This document shows, one piece after another, positions 27,654 to 36,913 of a DNA stretch of 64,000 nt. The notes below the pieces were generated by a model, which saw only the letters and a list, made by a program, of their open reading frames with translations, was not told where the DNA came from and searched no databases. Source of the stretch: Candidatus Methanomethylophilus alvi Mx1201 (GTDB lineage: Archaea > Thermoplasmatota > Thermoplasmata > Methanomassiliicoccales > Methanomethylophilaceae); assembly GCF_000300255.2 (NCBI RefSeq), contig NC_020913.1:310001-374000 (forward strand), read 5' to 3'. The translations under genes were made by a program, and so were the position numbers. Every line of letters begins with the position of its first letter. Within the stretch, counting starts at the first letter, position 1.

Positions 27654-28633
27654 TGTTCGATCTCCAGATCGAAGACATCGAAAGCTGGATACGCGGCAGG
27701 GGTTTCACCTCTGTCGCCCTCCAGCTTCCGGAGGGACTCAAGATACGCGCCACCGAGCTCTCCGACCGTATTTTTAAAGATACAGGCGCAACAGCAGTTA
27801 TTCTGGGTTATCCGTGTTACGGGGCCTGCGATCTTTTTACAAGCTATAAGAATTATGCGCAGGGACTCATCCATTTCGGGCATTCCCCCATACCGAATCT
27901 GCCTCAGGACCCGGATGTGATGTATGTGGAGGCCCGTGCCGAGGTGGATATCGCCGAATCCGTGAAGAGGGTTGCTGGCACATTGCCCTCCAGGATAGGT
28001 CTTCTGGCCTCCGTGCAGTACGTCGGTCTCATATCCAAGGCGAAGGAGATCCTCGAATCCGAGGGCAAGACGGTGTTCGTGGGCAGAGGCGACTCCCGTA
28101 TCTGCTATCCGGGGCAGGTCCTCGGGTGCAACTGTTCCGCGGCCGTCGCCGTGCAGGATGAGGTGGGTTGCTATCTCTTCCTCGGAGAGGGGGATTTCCA
28201 TCCGCTCGCCGCCACTTTCGGGGTGGAAAGGAAGGTGGTGATCCTCAATCCGATAACCGGCGAGGTCAGAAGCGTGGATGACGTGAAGGACAGGATCCTC
28301 CGGAGGAGATTCGCCGCCATAGAGCTCGCGAGACCTGCCGAGAAATATCTGGTCATCGTATGCGGCAAGATCGGACAGTATCGTCCGACGGAGGCGGAGA
28401 GGATATCCCGCCTTCTGAGAGAGGCTGGCAAAGAGGTCTACACGCTGGTAACGGACGAGGTGTCACCGCAGACCCTCATACCGTTCAAGGTGGATGCATA
28501 CGTCAACACGGCATGTCCCAGGATAGCCATGGACGATTCCGTCAGGTATGCCCATCCCATGCTGACGATCCCCGAAGCGGAGATTGTACTGGGGAAAAGG
28601 ACATGGGACGACTACGTCTTCGATTCCATCTGA
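27653..28633 (+). CDS. dph2: Diphthamide biosynthesis radical SAM enzyme Dph2
   Basis: Dph2 transfers a 3-amino-3-carboxypropyl group from SAM to the target histidine of elongation factor 2, using a non-canonical 4Fe-4S cluster held by three distant cysteines. These are visible: Cys59 in CYGACD, one in VLGCNCSAA (about 163) and one in NTACPRIA (about 287), the same spacing as the Pyrococcus enzyme. Length 326 is typical. It follows rpl10e with a one-base overlap, fitting a translation-linked operon. Confidence 0.95.
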   Translation: MFDLQIEDIESWIRGRGFTSVALQLPEGLKIRATELSDRIFKDTGATAVILGYPCYGACDLFTSYKNYAQGLIHFGHSPIPNLPQDPDVMYVEARAEVDIAESVKRVAGTLPSRIGLLASVQYVGLISKAKEILESEGKTVFVGRGDSRICYPGQVLGCNCSAAVAVQDEVGCYLFLGEGDFHPLAATFGVERKVVILNPITGEVRSVDDVKDRILRRRFAAIELARPAEKYLVIVCGKIGQYRPTEAERISRLLREAGKEVYTLVTDEVSPQTLIPFKVDAYVNTACPRIAMDDSVRYAHPMLTIPEAEIVLGKRTWDDYVFDSI

Positions 28634-28655
28634 CCTTTTCTTGGTGCCATTCATA

Positions 28656-28665
28656 ATTTTAAATA
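28656..28665 (+). promoter_or_regulatory. TATA-like element before mtxX
   Basis: ATTTTAAATA is centred 27 bases before ATG 28688. Together with the lack of a ribosome binding site this suggests a leaderless mRNA and supports 28688 over the upstream ATG at 28676 as start. Confidence 0.5.
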
Positions 28666-28687
28666 CAGAGAATCAATGAGTTGCACC

Positions 28688-29437
28688 ATGGTAACATCTG
28701 ATGAATTTCTGGGCGGTAGGCTTCCCGACGTCAAGGTCGGAATAGGCTGTGCTCCCGAGTCTAAATTCGTCGAGACGAGCGTACGTGTGATGGACAACCC
28801 CAACGTCGTCATATACAGCGACCCGCAGAAACTGGCCGACGATCTCAGCAACGGGGTCATAGATGCCGCGGTCCGCGGGGACATGTCCTCCTCCAAACTT
28901 CTGCCTCTTATCAAGAACGCCCTCGGTGTGGACGACCTCCAGAGGGCCGTCCTCATGGATTACAGGGGGAGGGTGTTCCTCATGGCCCCGGTCGGTATCG
29001 ACGAGGGGTGGACCGTGGAAGACAAAGTCTAGATGGCCGAGAAAGGGGCCGCACTCATGAAGGACATGGGTCTTCCCAGTCAGAGGATCGCGGTCATGTC
29101 CGGCGGGAGGAGCGACGATATCGGCAGGAACGACGTCGTCGACAAGACGATCACGGATGCTTTGGAAGTAGTCAGACAACTCAACAGGAAAGGATACGAC
29201 GCATATCACGCCCAGATCCTCATAGAGGATGTCGTCGAGGACGCGGACATAGTGATAGCGCCCGACGGTATCGCCGGTAACCTGATCTTCCGGGTCATGC
29301 ACTTCATCGGCAACGTGACCGCCCTCGGAGCCCCGGTCCTCAACGGGGACAAGGTGTTCGTGGATACTTCCAGGGTGAAGACCGATTTCACCGACTCCAT
29401 AATCCTGGCCATGAAGCTTGCGGGGATGAGACATTGA
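28688..29437 (+). CDS. mtxX: Methanogen marker protein 4 (MtxX-like) with an in-frame TAG at codon 115
   Basis: A phosphotransacetylase-like protein found across methanogens as marker 4, named MtxX after a gene near methyltransferases. Both halves match one family: VGIGCAPESKFVETSV and IDAAVRGDMSSSKLLP before, RIAVMSGGRSDDIGRND and IAPDGIAGNLIFR after. Between them is one TAG at 29030-29032 with the same frame on both sides, so reading it gives a full-length protein of 249 residues with residue 115 as probable pyrrolysine. The ATG directly after the TAG has no good ribosome binding site and would make only the C-terminal half. Its TGA overlaps the TTG start of queD. The exact function of the family is not established. 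Confidence 0.8.
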
Positions 29438-29913
29438 GTACGCTGGAGATAGACGGGGGGTATGCGGGGATAAGGTTCTCCGCATGCCATTTCATCCCTC
29501 AGCACGAGAAATGTTCCAGGCTGCACGGTCACAGCTACATCGTGCGCCTGAGGCTGGAAGGCGAGATAGGCGAGAACGGCATGATAATGGATTTCGTCGT
29601 CCTCAAGAAGAAGCTCAAGGAGATGATCGACGAGATGGACCATGCCGTCCTTCTGCCTGCCAGATCCGAGATCGTAAAGATCACCGCAGAAGAGGATTCC
29701 GTCCTCGTGGACAACTGCGGAAAGAAGTACATGTTCCCCCGTATGGATGTGAGGATGCTCGACGTCCCCACCACCACGGCGGAGGAGATGTCCAAGATGA
29801 TGGCGGAGAAACTGGTCAATGAAATCAAGATCCCGGAGAATGTGCGGTCCCTATCCGTCGGGTTGGATGAGGAGCGCGGACAGACGGCATGGTACACGGT
29901 GATCCTGCAATGA
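29434..29913 (+). CDS. queD: 6-carboxytetrahydropterin synthase QueD
   Basis: QueD converts dihydroneopterin triphosphate to 6-carboxytetrahydropterin in synthesis of preQ0, the precursor of archaeosine in archaeal tRNA. Zinc ligands His19, His31 and His33 and the catalytic Cys27 are visible in SACHF and KCSRLHGHSY. Length 159 fits. The start is TTG 29434, overlapping the mtxX stop as TTGA, and the stop overlaps queC by three bases. This is the first of three que genes in a tightly coupled string. Confidence 0.93.
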   Translation: MSTLEIDGGYAGIRFSACHFIPQHEKCSRLHGHSYIVRLRLEGEIGENGMIMDFVVLKKKLKEMIDEMDHAVLLPARSEIVKITAEEDSVLVDNCGKKYMFPRMDVRMLDVPTTTAEEMSKMMAEKLVNEIKIPENVRSLSVGLDEERGQTAWYTVILQ

Positions 29914-30596
29914 GGCCGAAAGCAGTCGTCCTTCTTTCCGGAGGATTGGATTCCACCACTACATTGGCACAGGCCATCGCCGACGGATGCGAACCGACCG
30001 CCATCAGTTTCCGTTACGGACAGAAACATACGAAGGAGCTCGTTTCCGCAGAGAACGTCTGCAAACACTACGGGGTGGCCCATGTCGTCATAGATCTCAA
30101 CCTCTCCTCCTTCCGTTCCGCTCTGACCAGGAAGGACATAGATGTCCCTATGGACAGGGAGGGAAAGCTCGACGAGGACATTCCCATAACCTATGTGCCA
30201 GCAAGGAACATAGTGTTCCTCAGCATAGCTGCCGGTCTTGCCGAATCCATCGATGCGGACCGCGTATACATCGGTGCCAATGCCGTCGATTACAGCGGGT
30301 ATCCGGACGACCGTCCCGATTTCTTCAAGGCATACGAGGAGATGTTGGCTAAGGGTACGAAGGCGGGCGTCGAGGGACATCCTGTCAAGATAATGACTCC
30401 CCTCCTCCATCTCTCCAAGGCTGACATCGTCCGGCTGGGTAAGGAATTGAAAGCCCCTCTCGAACTCACATGGTCATGCTACAACGGCGGTGAGAAAGCC
30501 TGCGGGCACTGTGATTCCTGCAGATTGAGGCTGGAAGGTTTCAGGCAGGCCGGATACAAAGACGAGATCCCCTACGAGGACGGAGTCGTGCAATGA
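29910..30596 (+). CDS. queC: 7-cyano-7-deazaguanine synthase QueC
   Basis: QueC uses two ATP and ammonia to turn 7-carboxy-7-deazaguanine into preQ0. The PP-loop LSGGLDSTT is at residues 9-17 and the C-terminal zinc site is SCYNGGEKACGHCDSC. Start ATG 29910 overlaps the queD stop (ATGA) and gives 228 residues, typical of the family. The TGA overlaps queE in the same way. Confidence 0.95.
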   Translation: MRPKAVVLLSGGLDSTTTLAQAIADGCEPTAISFRYGQKHTKELVSAENVCKHYGVAHVVIDLNLSSFRSALTRKDIDVPMDREGKLDEDIPITYVPARNIVFLSIAAGLAESIDADRVYIGANAVDYSGYPDDRPDFFKAYEEMLAKGTKAGVEGHPVKIMTPLLHLSKADIVRLGKELKAPLELTWSCYNGGEKACGHCDSCRLRLEGFRQAGYKDEIPYEDGVVQ

Positions 30597-31225
30597 AGGT
30601 CGTCGAGCATTTCCTGTCGATACAGGGAGAAGGTCTGCAGATGGGCCGTCTGACATATTTCGTCAGAGGGGCCGGATGCAATCTGAGATGTTCCTGGTGC
30701 GACACGGGGTATGCCCTCAGCGACAGCGATGCCACGATGGACCTGTCCGTGGACGAACTGATGGACATCATCGGAGATGTCGGGAGCGTCTGCTTCACCG
30801 GAGGGGAGCCCCTCCATCAGAAGGATGCCGCGGAGTTTCTGCAGAGACTTGCCGATGCCGGGAAGACGACGGTCCTCGAGACCAACGGGTCGATGGACCT
30901 GTCCGTCGTTCCGAGTTCTCCGAACATCATCATAAGTATGGACGTGAAATGCCCCTCCTCAGGTATGCAGGACCGGGTGCGGATCTCCAATCTGGCATAT
31001 CTGTCCCGGAAGGACCAGCTCAAATTCGTCATCGCAGACCGTACAGATCTGGAATATGCGGAGACGTTCCTCAGGGAACATCCTGTGGACACCAACGTGA
31101 TATTCAGCCCGGTAGGAGGGGTCAGCCTCGGAATGCTGGCGGAAGAGGTCGTAGACAGGAAGCTCGACGTCAGGGTCCTTCCTCAGCTCCACAAGATAAT
31201 ATGGGGCGACAGGAAGGGCGTCTGA
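30593..31225 (+). CDS. queE: 7-carboxy-7-deazaguanine synthase QueE
   Basis: A radical SAM enzyme that contracts 6-carboxytetrahydropterin to 7-carboxy-7-deazaguanine. The cluster motif is CNLRCSWCDT (CX3CX2C), preceded by the family-specific SIQGEGLQMGR that binds substrate near the N terminus and followed by FTGGEPL. 210 residues is the normal short radical SAM core of QueE. Together with queD and queC it provides preQ0; the tRNA-guanine transglycosylase and archaeosine synthase are not in the window. Confidence 0.95.
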   Translation: MKVVEHFLSIQGEGLQMGRLTYFVRGAGCNLRCSWCDTGYALSDSDATMDLSVDELMDIIGDVGSVCFTGGEPLHQKDAAEFLQRLADAGKTTVLETNGSMDLSVVPSSPNIIISMDVKCPSSGMQDRVRISNLAYLSRKDQLKFVIADRTDLEYAETFLREHPVDTNVIFSPVGGVSLGMLAEEVVDRKLDVRVLPQLHKIIWGDRKGV

Positions 31226-31356
31226 CCGGAGGGCCCATTCTCTGCGGAATGAAATGATGCGATCATAGGTCCGACATATTTTTTTAAGCAAGTCTTTACA
31301 CATATTCCGAGCCGTAGGCAGAAGAGTATATCTTCCGAGACCGCGTCGAACATCAT

Positions 31357-32865
31357 ATGTCTCCTGACAAAAATCTCACCAGCAAGAATGGTGCGCCCGT
31401 TCCTGATACAGAGCACTCCTTGACTGCGGGCCCCCGCGGACCGATGATGTTACAGGACGTATGGTTCTTGGAAAAACTGGGTCATTTCGATCGCGAAGTG
31501 ATCCCCGAGAGACGTATGCATGCCAAGGGTTCCGGTGCATTCGGAAAGTTCACCGTCACCCACGACATAACCCGCTACACCAAGGCGAAACTGTTCTCGG
31601 AGGTCGGGAAGGAGACTGAGGTATTCGTCAGATTCTCCACCGTGGCCGGGGAGAGAGGGGCCGCCGATGCCGAGCGCGACATCAGGGGTTTCGCCATCAA
31701 ATTCTACACCGAGGACGGGAACTGGGACCTCGTCGGGAACAACACTCCTGTGTTCTTTATAAGGGACCCTCTTTTGTTCCCCGACCTCAACCACGCCGTC
31801 AAAAGGGACCCTAAGACCAACATGAGGTCCGCTCAGAACAACTGGGACTTTTGGACCATGATCCCGGAAGCCCTGCATCAGGTAACCATCGTGATGTCGG
31901 ACCGCGGCATCCCATACTCATACAGACATATGCATGGATTCGGGAGCCACACATACAGCATGATCAACGCTGACGGCGAGCGCACATGGGTCAAGTACCA
32001 TCTGAAGACCCAGCAGGGAATAAAGAATCTGACCGATGCGGAGGCGGAGGAGGTCATCGGAAAGGACAGGGAGAGCAACCAGCACGACCTTTTCGACGCC
32101 ATCGAAAGAGGGGAGTATCCGAAATGGACCATGTATATCCAGGTGATGACCGAAGAGCAGGCCCGCAACTATAGGGAGAATCCCTTCGACATAACCAAAG
32201 TATGGCCCCACGGCGAGTTCCCTCTGATCGAGGTCGGAGAGCTGGAACTCAACCGCAATCCGGAGAATTATTTCGTCGACGTCGAACAGTCTGCATTCAC
32301 CCCTGTCAATCTGGTGCCTGGTCTGGGGCTGTCCCCGGACAAGCTTCTGCAGGGAAGGATATTCGCATACGGGGATGCACAGAGGTACAGGCTCGGTGTG
32401 AATCATAACCTCATTCCGGTCAATGCACCCAAGTGTCCTGTCAACTCCTATCATCGCGACGGTATGATGAGGACGGATGACAATTTCGGTTCCAGGAAGT
32501 CTTATGTCCCCAACAGTTACGGGGAGTGGAAGGAGAACGGGGTCAGCGAACCTGCCCTTGCCATAGAGGGGGACATAGACCGCTACGATCCGTCGTTGGA
32601 CAGGGAGGATGACGTCTATCGCCAGCCCGGTGATCTGTACAGGCTCATGAAGCCGGCGGAGAAAGATGCACTCATAGACAATACCGCAAGAAATATGGCC
32701 GCAGTCACCGAGAACATCAAATACCGCCATGCTGCGCATTGCTACAGGGCGGATCCGGACTACGGATACAGGCTTGCCGATGCAATGGGTCTGAAGAGGG
32801 ATACGGTCCAGGAATTGGCCGGTCTTACCGAGGACGAACTCAGGAAGAGGACCTGGTCGGTCTGA
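31357..32865 (+). CDS. katA: Monofunctional heme catalase
   Basis: It decomposes hydrogen peroxide. The 502 residues match the small-subunit, clade 3 catalases: distal His55 in [10 protein letters not shown], the Asn in [12 protein letters not shown], and the proximal Tyr in [18 protein letters not shown]-like [13 protein letters not shown] and the [16 protein letters not shown] segment also match. A TATA-like GTATATC near 31326-31332 lies 27 bases before ATG 31357. The close resemblance to bacterial KatA and presence as a single gene suggest transfer from bacteria, but this is inference. A GC-rich hairpin follows the gene. Confidence 0.95.
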   Translation: MSPDKNLTSKNGAPVPDTEHSLTAGPRGPMMLQDVWFLEKLGHFDREVIPERRMHAKGSGAFGKFTVTHDITRYTKAKLFSEVGKETEVFVRFSTVAGERGAADAERDIRGFAIKFYTEDGNWDLVGNNTPVFFIRDPLLFPDLNHAVKRDPKTNMRSAQNNWDFWTMIPEALHQVTIVMSDRGIPYSYRHMHGFGSHTYSMINADGERTWVKYHLKTQQGIKNLTDAEAEEVIGKDRESNQHDLFDAIERGEYPKWTMYIQVMTEEQARNYRENPFDITKVWPHGEFPLIEVGELELNRNPENYFVDVEQSAFTPVNLVPGLGLSPDKLLQGRIFAYGDAQRYRLGVNHNLIPVNAPKCPVNSYHRDGMMRTDDNFGSRKSYVPNSYGEWKENGVSEPALAIEGDIDRYDPSLDREDDVYRQPGDLYRLMKPAEKDALIDNTARNMAAVTENIKYRHAAHCYRADPDYGYRLADAMGLKRDTVQELAGLTEDELRKRTWSV

Positions 32866-32880
32866 TATCTCTACATGAAA

Positions 32881-32910
32881 GGGCCCCGTCAGGAAGGGGC
32901 CCCACCATCT
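32881..32910 (+). terminator. Hairpin after katA
   Basis: GGGCCCC (32881-32887) pairs with GGGGCCC (32896-32902), followed by ACCATCTTT. Placed 15 bases after the catalase stop. Confidence 0.6.
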
Positions 32911-33363
32911 TTGCCGGGCAGCCGTCCGCAGGGGTCGGCGGCTCCGGCAATCATGGGTTACAGTAGAAACGAAGGTTTCAGCATCGCTACATGCAGTGCC
33001 AGATATTATCTTCGATAGGCGGATCAGATAGGTTGCCGTTCGAAGGGAGTGGCGCACATACGGAGAATCCCTTCACGGACGGCGTTCCGGATACATTCCG
33101 AAGGGGGAGTCCGGATCCGGGAAATCCTGACCCGTCCCAAGGGTCCGGTCCCTTTCTAGGGGACCGTTATCATTTATCTTCGTATCATCGGGACTTATCG
33201 TGAATCTGGTACATCCGATGTGCCAGACGTCCGAGGTATGGCACTCTTGAAGTCATGATCCCACAGATGATGTCGACCTGACGGTCTGATCCTCTGTAGG
33301 GGCCATTGTTACATGTCGCGGTCGATGACAAGTTTATTATCCCGCTGTTCGACTTTATACATC
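32911..33363. other. Intergenic region with possible RNA structures
   Basis: No plausible gene. It holds several short inverted repeats: AGCCG with CGGCT around 32919-32943, and GGTCCC (33147-33152) with GGGACC (33160-33165) followed by a T-rich stretch. One copy of the intergenic motif TGTGCCAG is at 33219-33226. A TATTA-rich element near 33332-33340 may be the promoter of the next gene. A small RNA is possible but not demonstrable here. Confidence 0.4.
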
Positions 33364-34512
33364 ATGATATGTATGAAACGCAGCTTGACGGTCTTGGCGT
33401 CACTTGTTGTGGTATTGACGATCACATCCTCGGCCCTGTTTTCCTCACAGGATGTTTCCGCTTACGGGAGTGACGGCGAGGCAGGATATGCTTTCGAGTC
33501 AGGCGATGATTTCACCGATGAGGATCTCGGAAGAGTTTTAGGCGCCTTGGATGATCCGAAGACGATCCTGGCCATCGATATATCGTCCATGCTCAATCCT
33601 ATGGATTGGTTCTCAAGGGCTATTCTGGAATGTGATTTCCAAGGTCTGTCGTGTATCGAAGCGCAGGGTACGAGTTTCTACGGCTCCACTTTCAACAGCA
33701 TATATTGTCTCTCATACAGTATCGACCGGTTATCCATCACAGTATCCGTCGACAGTGATTCGGATCAGAAACCGATGTTCTCTCCAAACAGTTATGGTTA
33801 TCACGGCGACGCTATCGCAGATGCCGTGACCGCCTACTTCGGGACGGATGTGTTCAGCGAGGGAGATATGTTCGTCTTCGAAGGCAGCATGTCCCTGGAA
33901 TCCTCCTCGGAATATACAGCGGATTATGTCGCCGTAGATGACCAATACTGCGCCATAGAGAGGAATGTACATGGCAACTTCGAGAAGCAGGACTTCGACG
34001 TCAGCATTACATTCATCCCCTCCGACGGTTCCGAATCCAAGACGATAAGGCTCTTCTCGAATATCGCATACGAGTATTTCTCTTATGTTGATTATGCGTT
34101 CGATACGGCTGCAGAAGACCTGTCGCAAGGAGACGACTGTACCGTGACACGTTCCTATCAGATACATTTCTTCAATGACCGTATAGGGCTATCAGTAGAT
34201 GGTGAGGAATATCTCTTGGACGGGTACGTCGACAACAACGAAACGTCCACAAGCGAGACCTCTGTGCGTCTTTGGGCTCAGAGCGATATCAGCTACTTCA
34301 TGCCTTACATGCATTCTGACGCATATTCCCACGGGGATGTGGTGAAGACCTATGATGCCGCATCCGCCGCATATGCCAAGATCTCTGCGGATATAACGTA
34401 TGAGAGGAACGTCCCCGATACATCGACCATATGTGCCAGCGTATGTGCGGCCATAGTGATGATATCGCTTTCTGCGGCATTGGTCCTGGCGGCGGCCAGA
34501 AGGAAGGTGTGA
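33364..34512 (+). CDS. Secreted protein with C-terminal membrane anchor
   Basis: 382 residues with a signal sequence (KRSLTVLASLVVVLTITSSA) cleaved or anchored near VSA at about residues 30-35. A large acidic extracytoplasmic domain rich in Ser, Tyr and Asp follows. A C-terminal helix (CASVCAAIVMISLSAALVLA) is followed by the basic stop-transfer AARRKV. This is type I topology with most of the protein outside. No family recognised. ATG 33364 fits the TATA-to-start spacing seen elsewhere in the window; ATG 33373 is three codons downstream. An ideal hairpin terminator follows. Confidence 0.75.
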   Translation: MICMKRSLTVLASLVVVLTITSSALFSSQDVSAYGSDGEAGYAFESGDDFTDEDLGRVLGALDDPKTILAIDISSMLNPMDWFSRAILECDFQGLSCIEAQGTSFYGSTFNSIYCLSYSIDRLSITVSVDSDSDQKPMFSPNSYGYHGDAIADAVTAYFGTDVFSEGDMFVFEGSMSLESSSEYTADYVAVDDQYCAIERNVHGNFEKQDFDVSITFIPSDGSESKTIRLFSNIAYEYFSYVDYAFDTAAEDLSQGDDCTVTRSYQIHFFNDRIGLSVDGEEYLLDGYVDNNETSTSETSVRLWAQSDISYFMPYMHSDAYSHGDVVKTYDAASAAYAKISADITYERNVPDTSTICASVCAAIVMISLSAALVLAAARRKV

Positions 34513-34519
34513 TGGAACA

Positions 34520-34540
34520 GGGGGCATTCGCCCCCTTCTT
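34520..34540 (+). terminator. Hairpin terminator after the secreted protein gene
   Basis: GGGGGC (34520-34525) and GCCCCC (34530-34535), loop ATTC, then TTCTT. Seven bases after the TGA. Confidence 0.7.
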
Positions 34541-34593
34541 ACAAATATGGATGTTTGTAAAAAATCATAAAGCGTTTGAGATGTGCCAGACGT

Positions 34594-34929
34594 TCATTCG
34601 AATTTCTTTTCGAGTTCCAGACGGTCCTTCACTTCCTTGATGCAGTTCTCCACCGTGTCGTCCATATCGTAGAATACGCGGATGCCTGCATCCTGAAGGA
34701 TCTTGAGGCCATGGGTCCCGATGCCGCCGACTATGACAACATCCACCCCAAGCCCGACGATGGCCTTGGCGACTTTGTATCCGGCACCTTCTCCGTTTGC
34801 ATACTCGTTGTCGACGACGGTGTAGTCGAGCGTGTCGGAATCCACGATGAGGAAGCAGGGGGCGTGGCCGAAATCCTCGGCCACGAGGGAATCCAACCCC
34901 TCCCCCTCGGAGATGACTCCGAATTTCAT
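34594..34929 (-). CDS. Dinitrogenase iron-molybdenum cofactor (NifX/NifB-C-terminal) family protein
   Basis: 111 residues matching the small cofactor-binding fold: MKFGVISEGEGLDSLVAEDF at the N terminus, FGHAPCFLIVD and VDVVIVGGIGTHGLKIL. In methanogens without nitrogenase these proteins often sit beside Mrp-type ATPases and are thought to handle Fe-S or metal clusters. Start ATG 34929 overlaps the stop of the Mrp gene by four bases (ATGA). Confidence 0.85.
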   Translation of the reverse strand: MKFGVISEGEGLDSLVAEDFGHAPCFLIVDSDTLDYTVVDNEYANGEGAGYKVAKAIVGLGVDVVIVGGIGTHGLKILQDAGIRVFYDMDDTVENCIKEVKDRLELEKKFE

Positions 34930-35804
34930 TGGTTCTTCTCCTGTGCCTTCTTCCTCTGTTCTTCGAGGTATTTCTGCTCGTTCTCGATGGTCTTGATGAC
35001 CTTCTCGGCGATCTTCTGGAAGGCTTTGGCGGAAGCTGACTCGGGGTTCGCAACGACAATGGGCATACCGTTGTCTCCGGATGCGACCACTCCGGGTTCC
35101 AGCGGGACTTTTCCGAGGAACTGTACTCCGATATCCTTCGCAGTGGCCTCGCCTCCTCCCGACTTGAAGATGTCGATGGTCTCTCCGCAGTGGGGACAGA
35201 CGAATCCGCTCATGTTCTCGACGATCCCGATCACAGGTATGCCGGTCTGGGCGGCGAAAGTGACGGACTTCCTGGAGTCCAACAGGGCGACGTCCTGCGG
35301 GGTGGTGACGATGACGGCACCATCGGCCTTCGGGATCAGTTGGACGATGGACAGAGCCTCGTCCCCGGTCCCCGGAGGCATGTCTATCACGAGATAATCT
35401 AGGGATCCCCAGTTGACATCCTCTATGAACTGTCTTACCGCCCCCATCTTGACGGGTCCTCTCCACATCACTGCGTCATCCTTGCTGGGGAGCAGGAATG
35501 CCATGGACATGAGTTTGAGGGAAGGGGGGACCTGTACGGGTATAAGCTTGTCGTTTTCCACGAGGAGTTTCTCATCTTCCACATGGAACATCTTGGGAAT
35601 GTTCGGTCCGGTTATGTCAAGATCCATTATCCCTACCTGGAACCCGGACATGGACAGGGCCTCTGCCAGGTTGGACGATACGGTAGATTTGCCAACTCCG
35701 CCTTTGCCCGAGAGTACGATTATGACGTGCTTTATGTTGGCCAGGGTCTCCCTGAGTCTGGTCTCCTCCTCGATCTGTTCTGCGCTAAGTACTGGTGCGG
35801 CCAT
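34926..35804 (-). CDS. Mrp/NBP35-family Fe-S cluster carrier ATPase
   Basis: A SIMIBI-class P-loop ATPase thought to assemble and pass on 4Fe-4S clusters as a dimer. The deviant Walker A LSGKGGVGKST is at residues 31-41, and CPHC in FVCPHCGETIDIF supplies the cluster cysteines of the family. Length 292 is normal. The first 20 residues are a helical lead without the extra N-terminal cysteines of NBP35. It is translationally coupled to the NifX-like gene downstream. Confidence 0.93.
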   Translation of the reverse strand: MAAPVLSAEQIEEETRLRETLANIKHVIIVLSGKGGVGKSTVSSNLAEALSMSGFQVGIMDLDITGPNIPKMFHVEDEKLLVENDKLIPVQVPPSLKLMSMAFLLPSKDDAVMWRGPVKMGAVRQFIEDVNWGSLDYLVIDMPPGTGDEALSIVQLIPKADGAVIVTTPQDVALLDSRKSVTFAAQTGIPVIGIVENMSGFVCPHCGETIDIFKSGGGEATAKDIGVQFLGKVPLEPGVVASGDNGMPIVVANPESASAKAFQKIAEKVIKTIENEQKYLEEQRKKAQEKNQ

Positions 35805-35891
35805 TGCGATTTCCTCTATACCAGTGAATCACATGTGCTCATAAAGTGTTTGTGTTGTCCGGCATGACCAAGTATCTTAACCTGGGAGGTA

Positions 35892-36320
35892 ATGGGGGGA
35901 CCTATGCCAATCGGTGACCCCCAAGGAGGTAATTTCCAGTATACGACAGAAGGGCTTCCTGAGTCCGTATTCATGGCGAGCGTCCCATCGAAGGACCCTC
36001 CGTCGGCCGTCGGATTCTATAGGGACGTCCTCATGATGGACGTGGTCTACAGTGGGCCGGAGGAGGCCGTCGTCAGGAGGGGGTCGGCGATAGTCAGGAT
36101 CTATCGGTCGGAAAGGGTCGGAGTAGACACGGGCATATTCCTGGGGGTGGACGACACTTTCGATTTCCATCGCAGGATGATCGACGAGGGCGTCAGATTC
36201 AAACTCGATCCCAAGAGGTTGCCGATGGGGGTGGCGACATCCTTCTTCGACGGGGAGGGCAATCTGCTCTATGCCATAGAGACCGGTGCGGAACCGAAGA
36301 TCGACCCGGAGGTTGAATGA
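35892..36320 (+). CDS. Glyoxalase/VOC-superfamily protein
   Basis: About 142 residues. SVPSKDPPSAVGFYRDVLMM and a second half with DEGVRFKLDP and SFFDGEGNLLYAIE look like the paired beta-alpha-beta units of the vicinal oxygen chelate fold. Metal ligands are not complete enough to name a reaction. ATG 35892 is close behind GGGAGG; ATG 35904 is an equally good start. It ends one base before the flavoprotein gene, with which it probably forms an operon. Confidence 0.7.
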   Translation: MGGPMPIGDPQGGNFQYTTEGLPESVFMASVPSKDPPSAVGFYRDVLMMDVVYSGPEEAVVRRGSAIVRIYRSERVGVDTGIFLGVDDTFDFHRRMIDEGVRFKLDPKRLPMGVATSFFDGEGNLLYAIETGAEPKIDPEVE

Positions 36321-36321
36321 T

Positions 36322-36900
36322 ATGAAAGTAATCGCTTTGAACGGGAGTTCCCGCCTTATAGGGAACACAAGCAATCTTCTCGCGGAGTTCCTCGACGAGT
36401 TGGAGAAGGAAGGCATAGAGACCGAGATGGTCCAGCTCTACGACCATGAGTTCCAGCCGTGTAACGACTGCCGTTCCTGTGAGATGAGGGGGGACGGAAG
36501 ATGCATCATGGAGGATGACGACATGAATGACATCCTGGACCGTATGAGGGCGGCGGACGGCGTCGTTCTCGCCGCCCCCGCATATGCGGGAGGTGTTCCA
36601 GGAGCCATGAAGATCTTCTTGGAAAGGGCAGGTCTGGCACTTACTATGGGGGACCGTGCTCTGAGAGGCAAGGCCGGGGCCGTTCTGACCGTATCGGCCC
36701 ACGACGGAGGGGAGAACGCATACAACGAGCTGACATACTGGCTCATACACAATGAGCTCAATGTCGTCGGGACCTATCCCCTGCCTATCTTCAGGGCCCT
36801 CAATTCCCCTCAGTACGAGGAGGACGAGCAGGCCATGAAGGGTATGGCCAGGCTGGTCGAGAACATGGTATCCCTTCTGATGAAGGGTGCCAGCAACTGA
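36322..36900 (+). CDS. Iron-sulfur flavoprotein-like NADPH-dependent FMN reductase family protein
   Basis: A flavodoxin-like fold with LNGSSRLIGNTSNLLAEFL binding the FMN phosphate at the N terminus. The cysteine motif CNDCRSCEMRGDGRC (about residues 49-63) is the compact CX2CX2CXnC pattern of Isf proteins, electron carriers of methanogens related to oxygen and peroxide defence. APAYAGGVPGAMKIFLERA is typical of the second half. 192 residues. Co-directional with the VOC gene; ends at a strong hairpin. Confidence 0.88.
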   Translation: MKVIALNGSSRLIGNTSNLLAEFLDELEKEGIETEMVQLYDHEFQPCNDCRSCEMRGDGRCIMEDDDMNDILDRMRAADGVVLAAPAYAGGVPGAMKIFLERAGLALTMGDRALRGKAGAVLTVSAHDGGENAYNELTYWLIHNELNVVGTYPLPIFRALNSPQYEEDEQAMKGMARLVENMVSLLMKGASN

Positions 36901-36913
36901 TCTCGAGGTCCAT

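Noticed and set aside
29033..29437. Separate gene for the C-terminal half of MtxX starting at the ATG after TAG
   Set aside because: No ribosome binding site, same frame as the upstream half, and the two halves belong to one family chain.
33217..34593. 14-base direct repeat flanking the secreted protein gene as a sign of a mobile unit
   Set aside because: Several exact 14-base repeats are expected by chance in 64 kb, and neither ends nor recombinase were found. The short core is kept as a separate motif observation.
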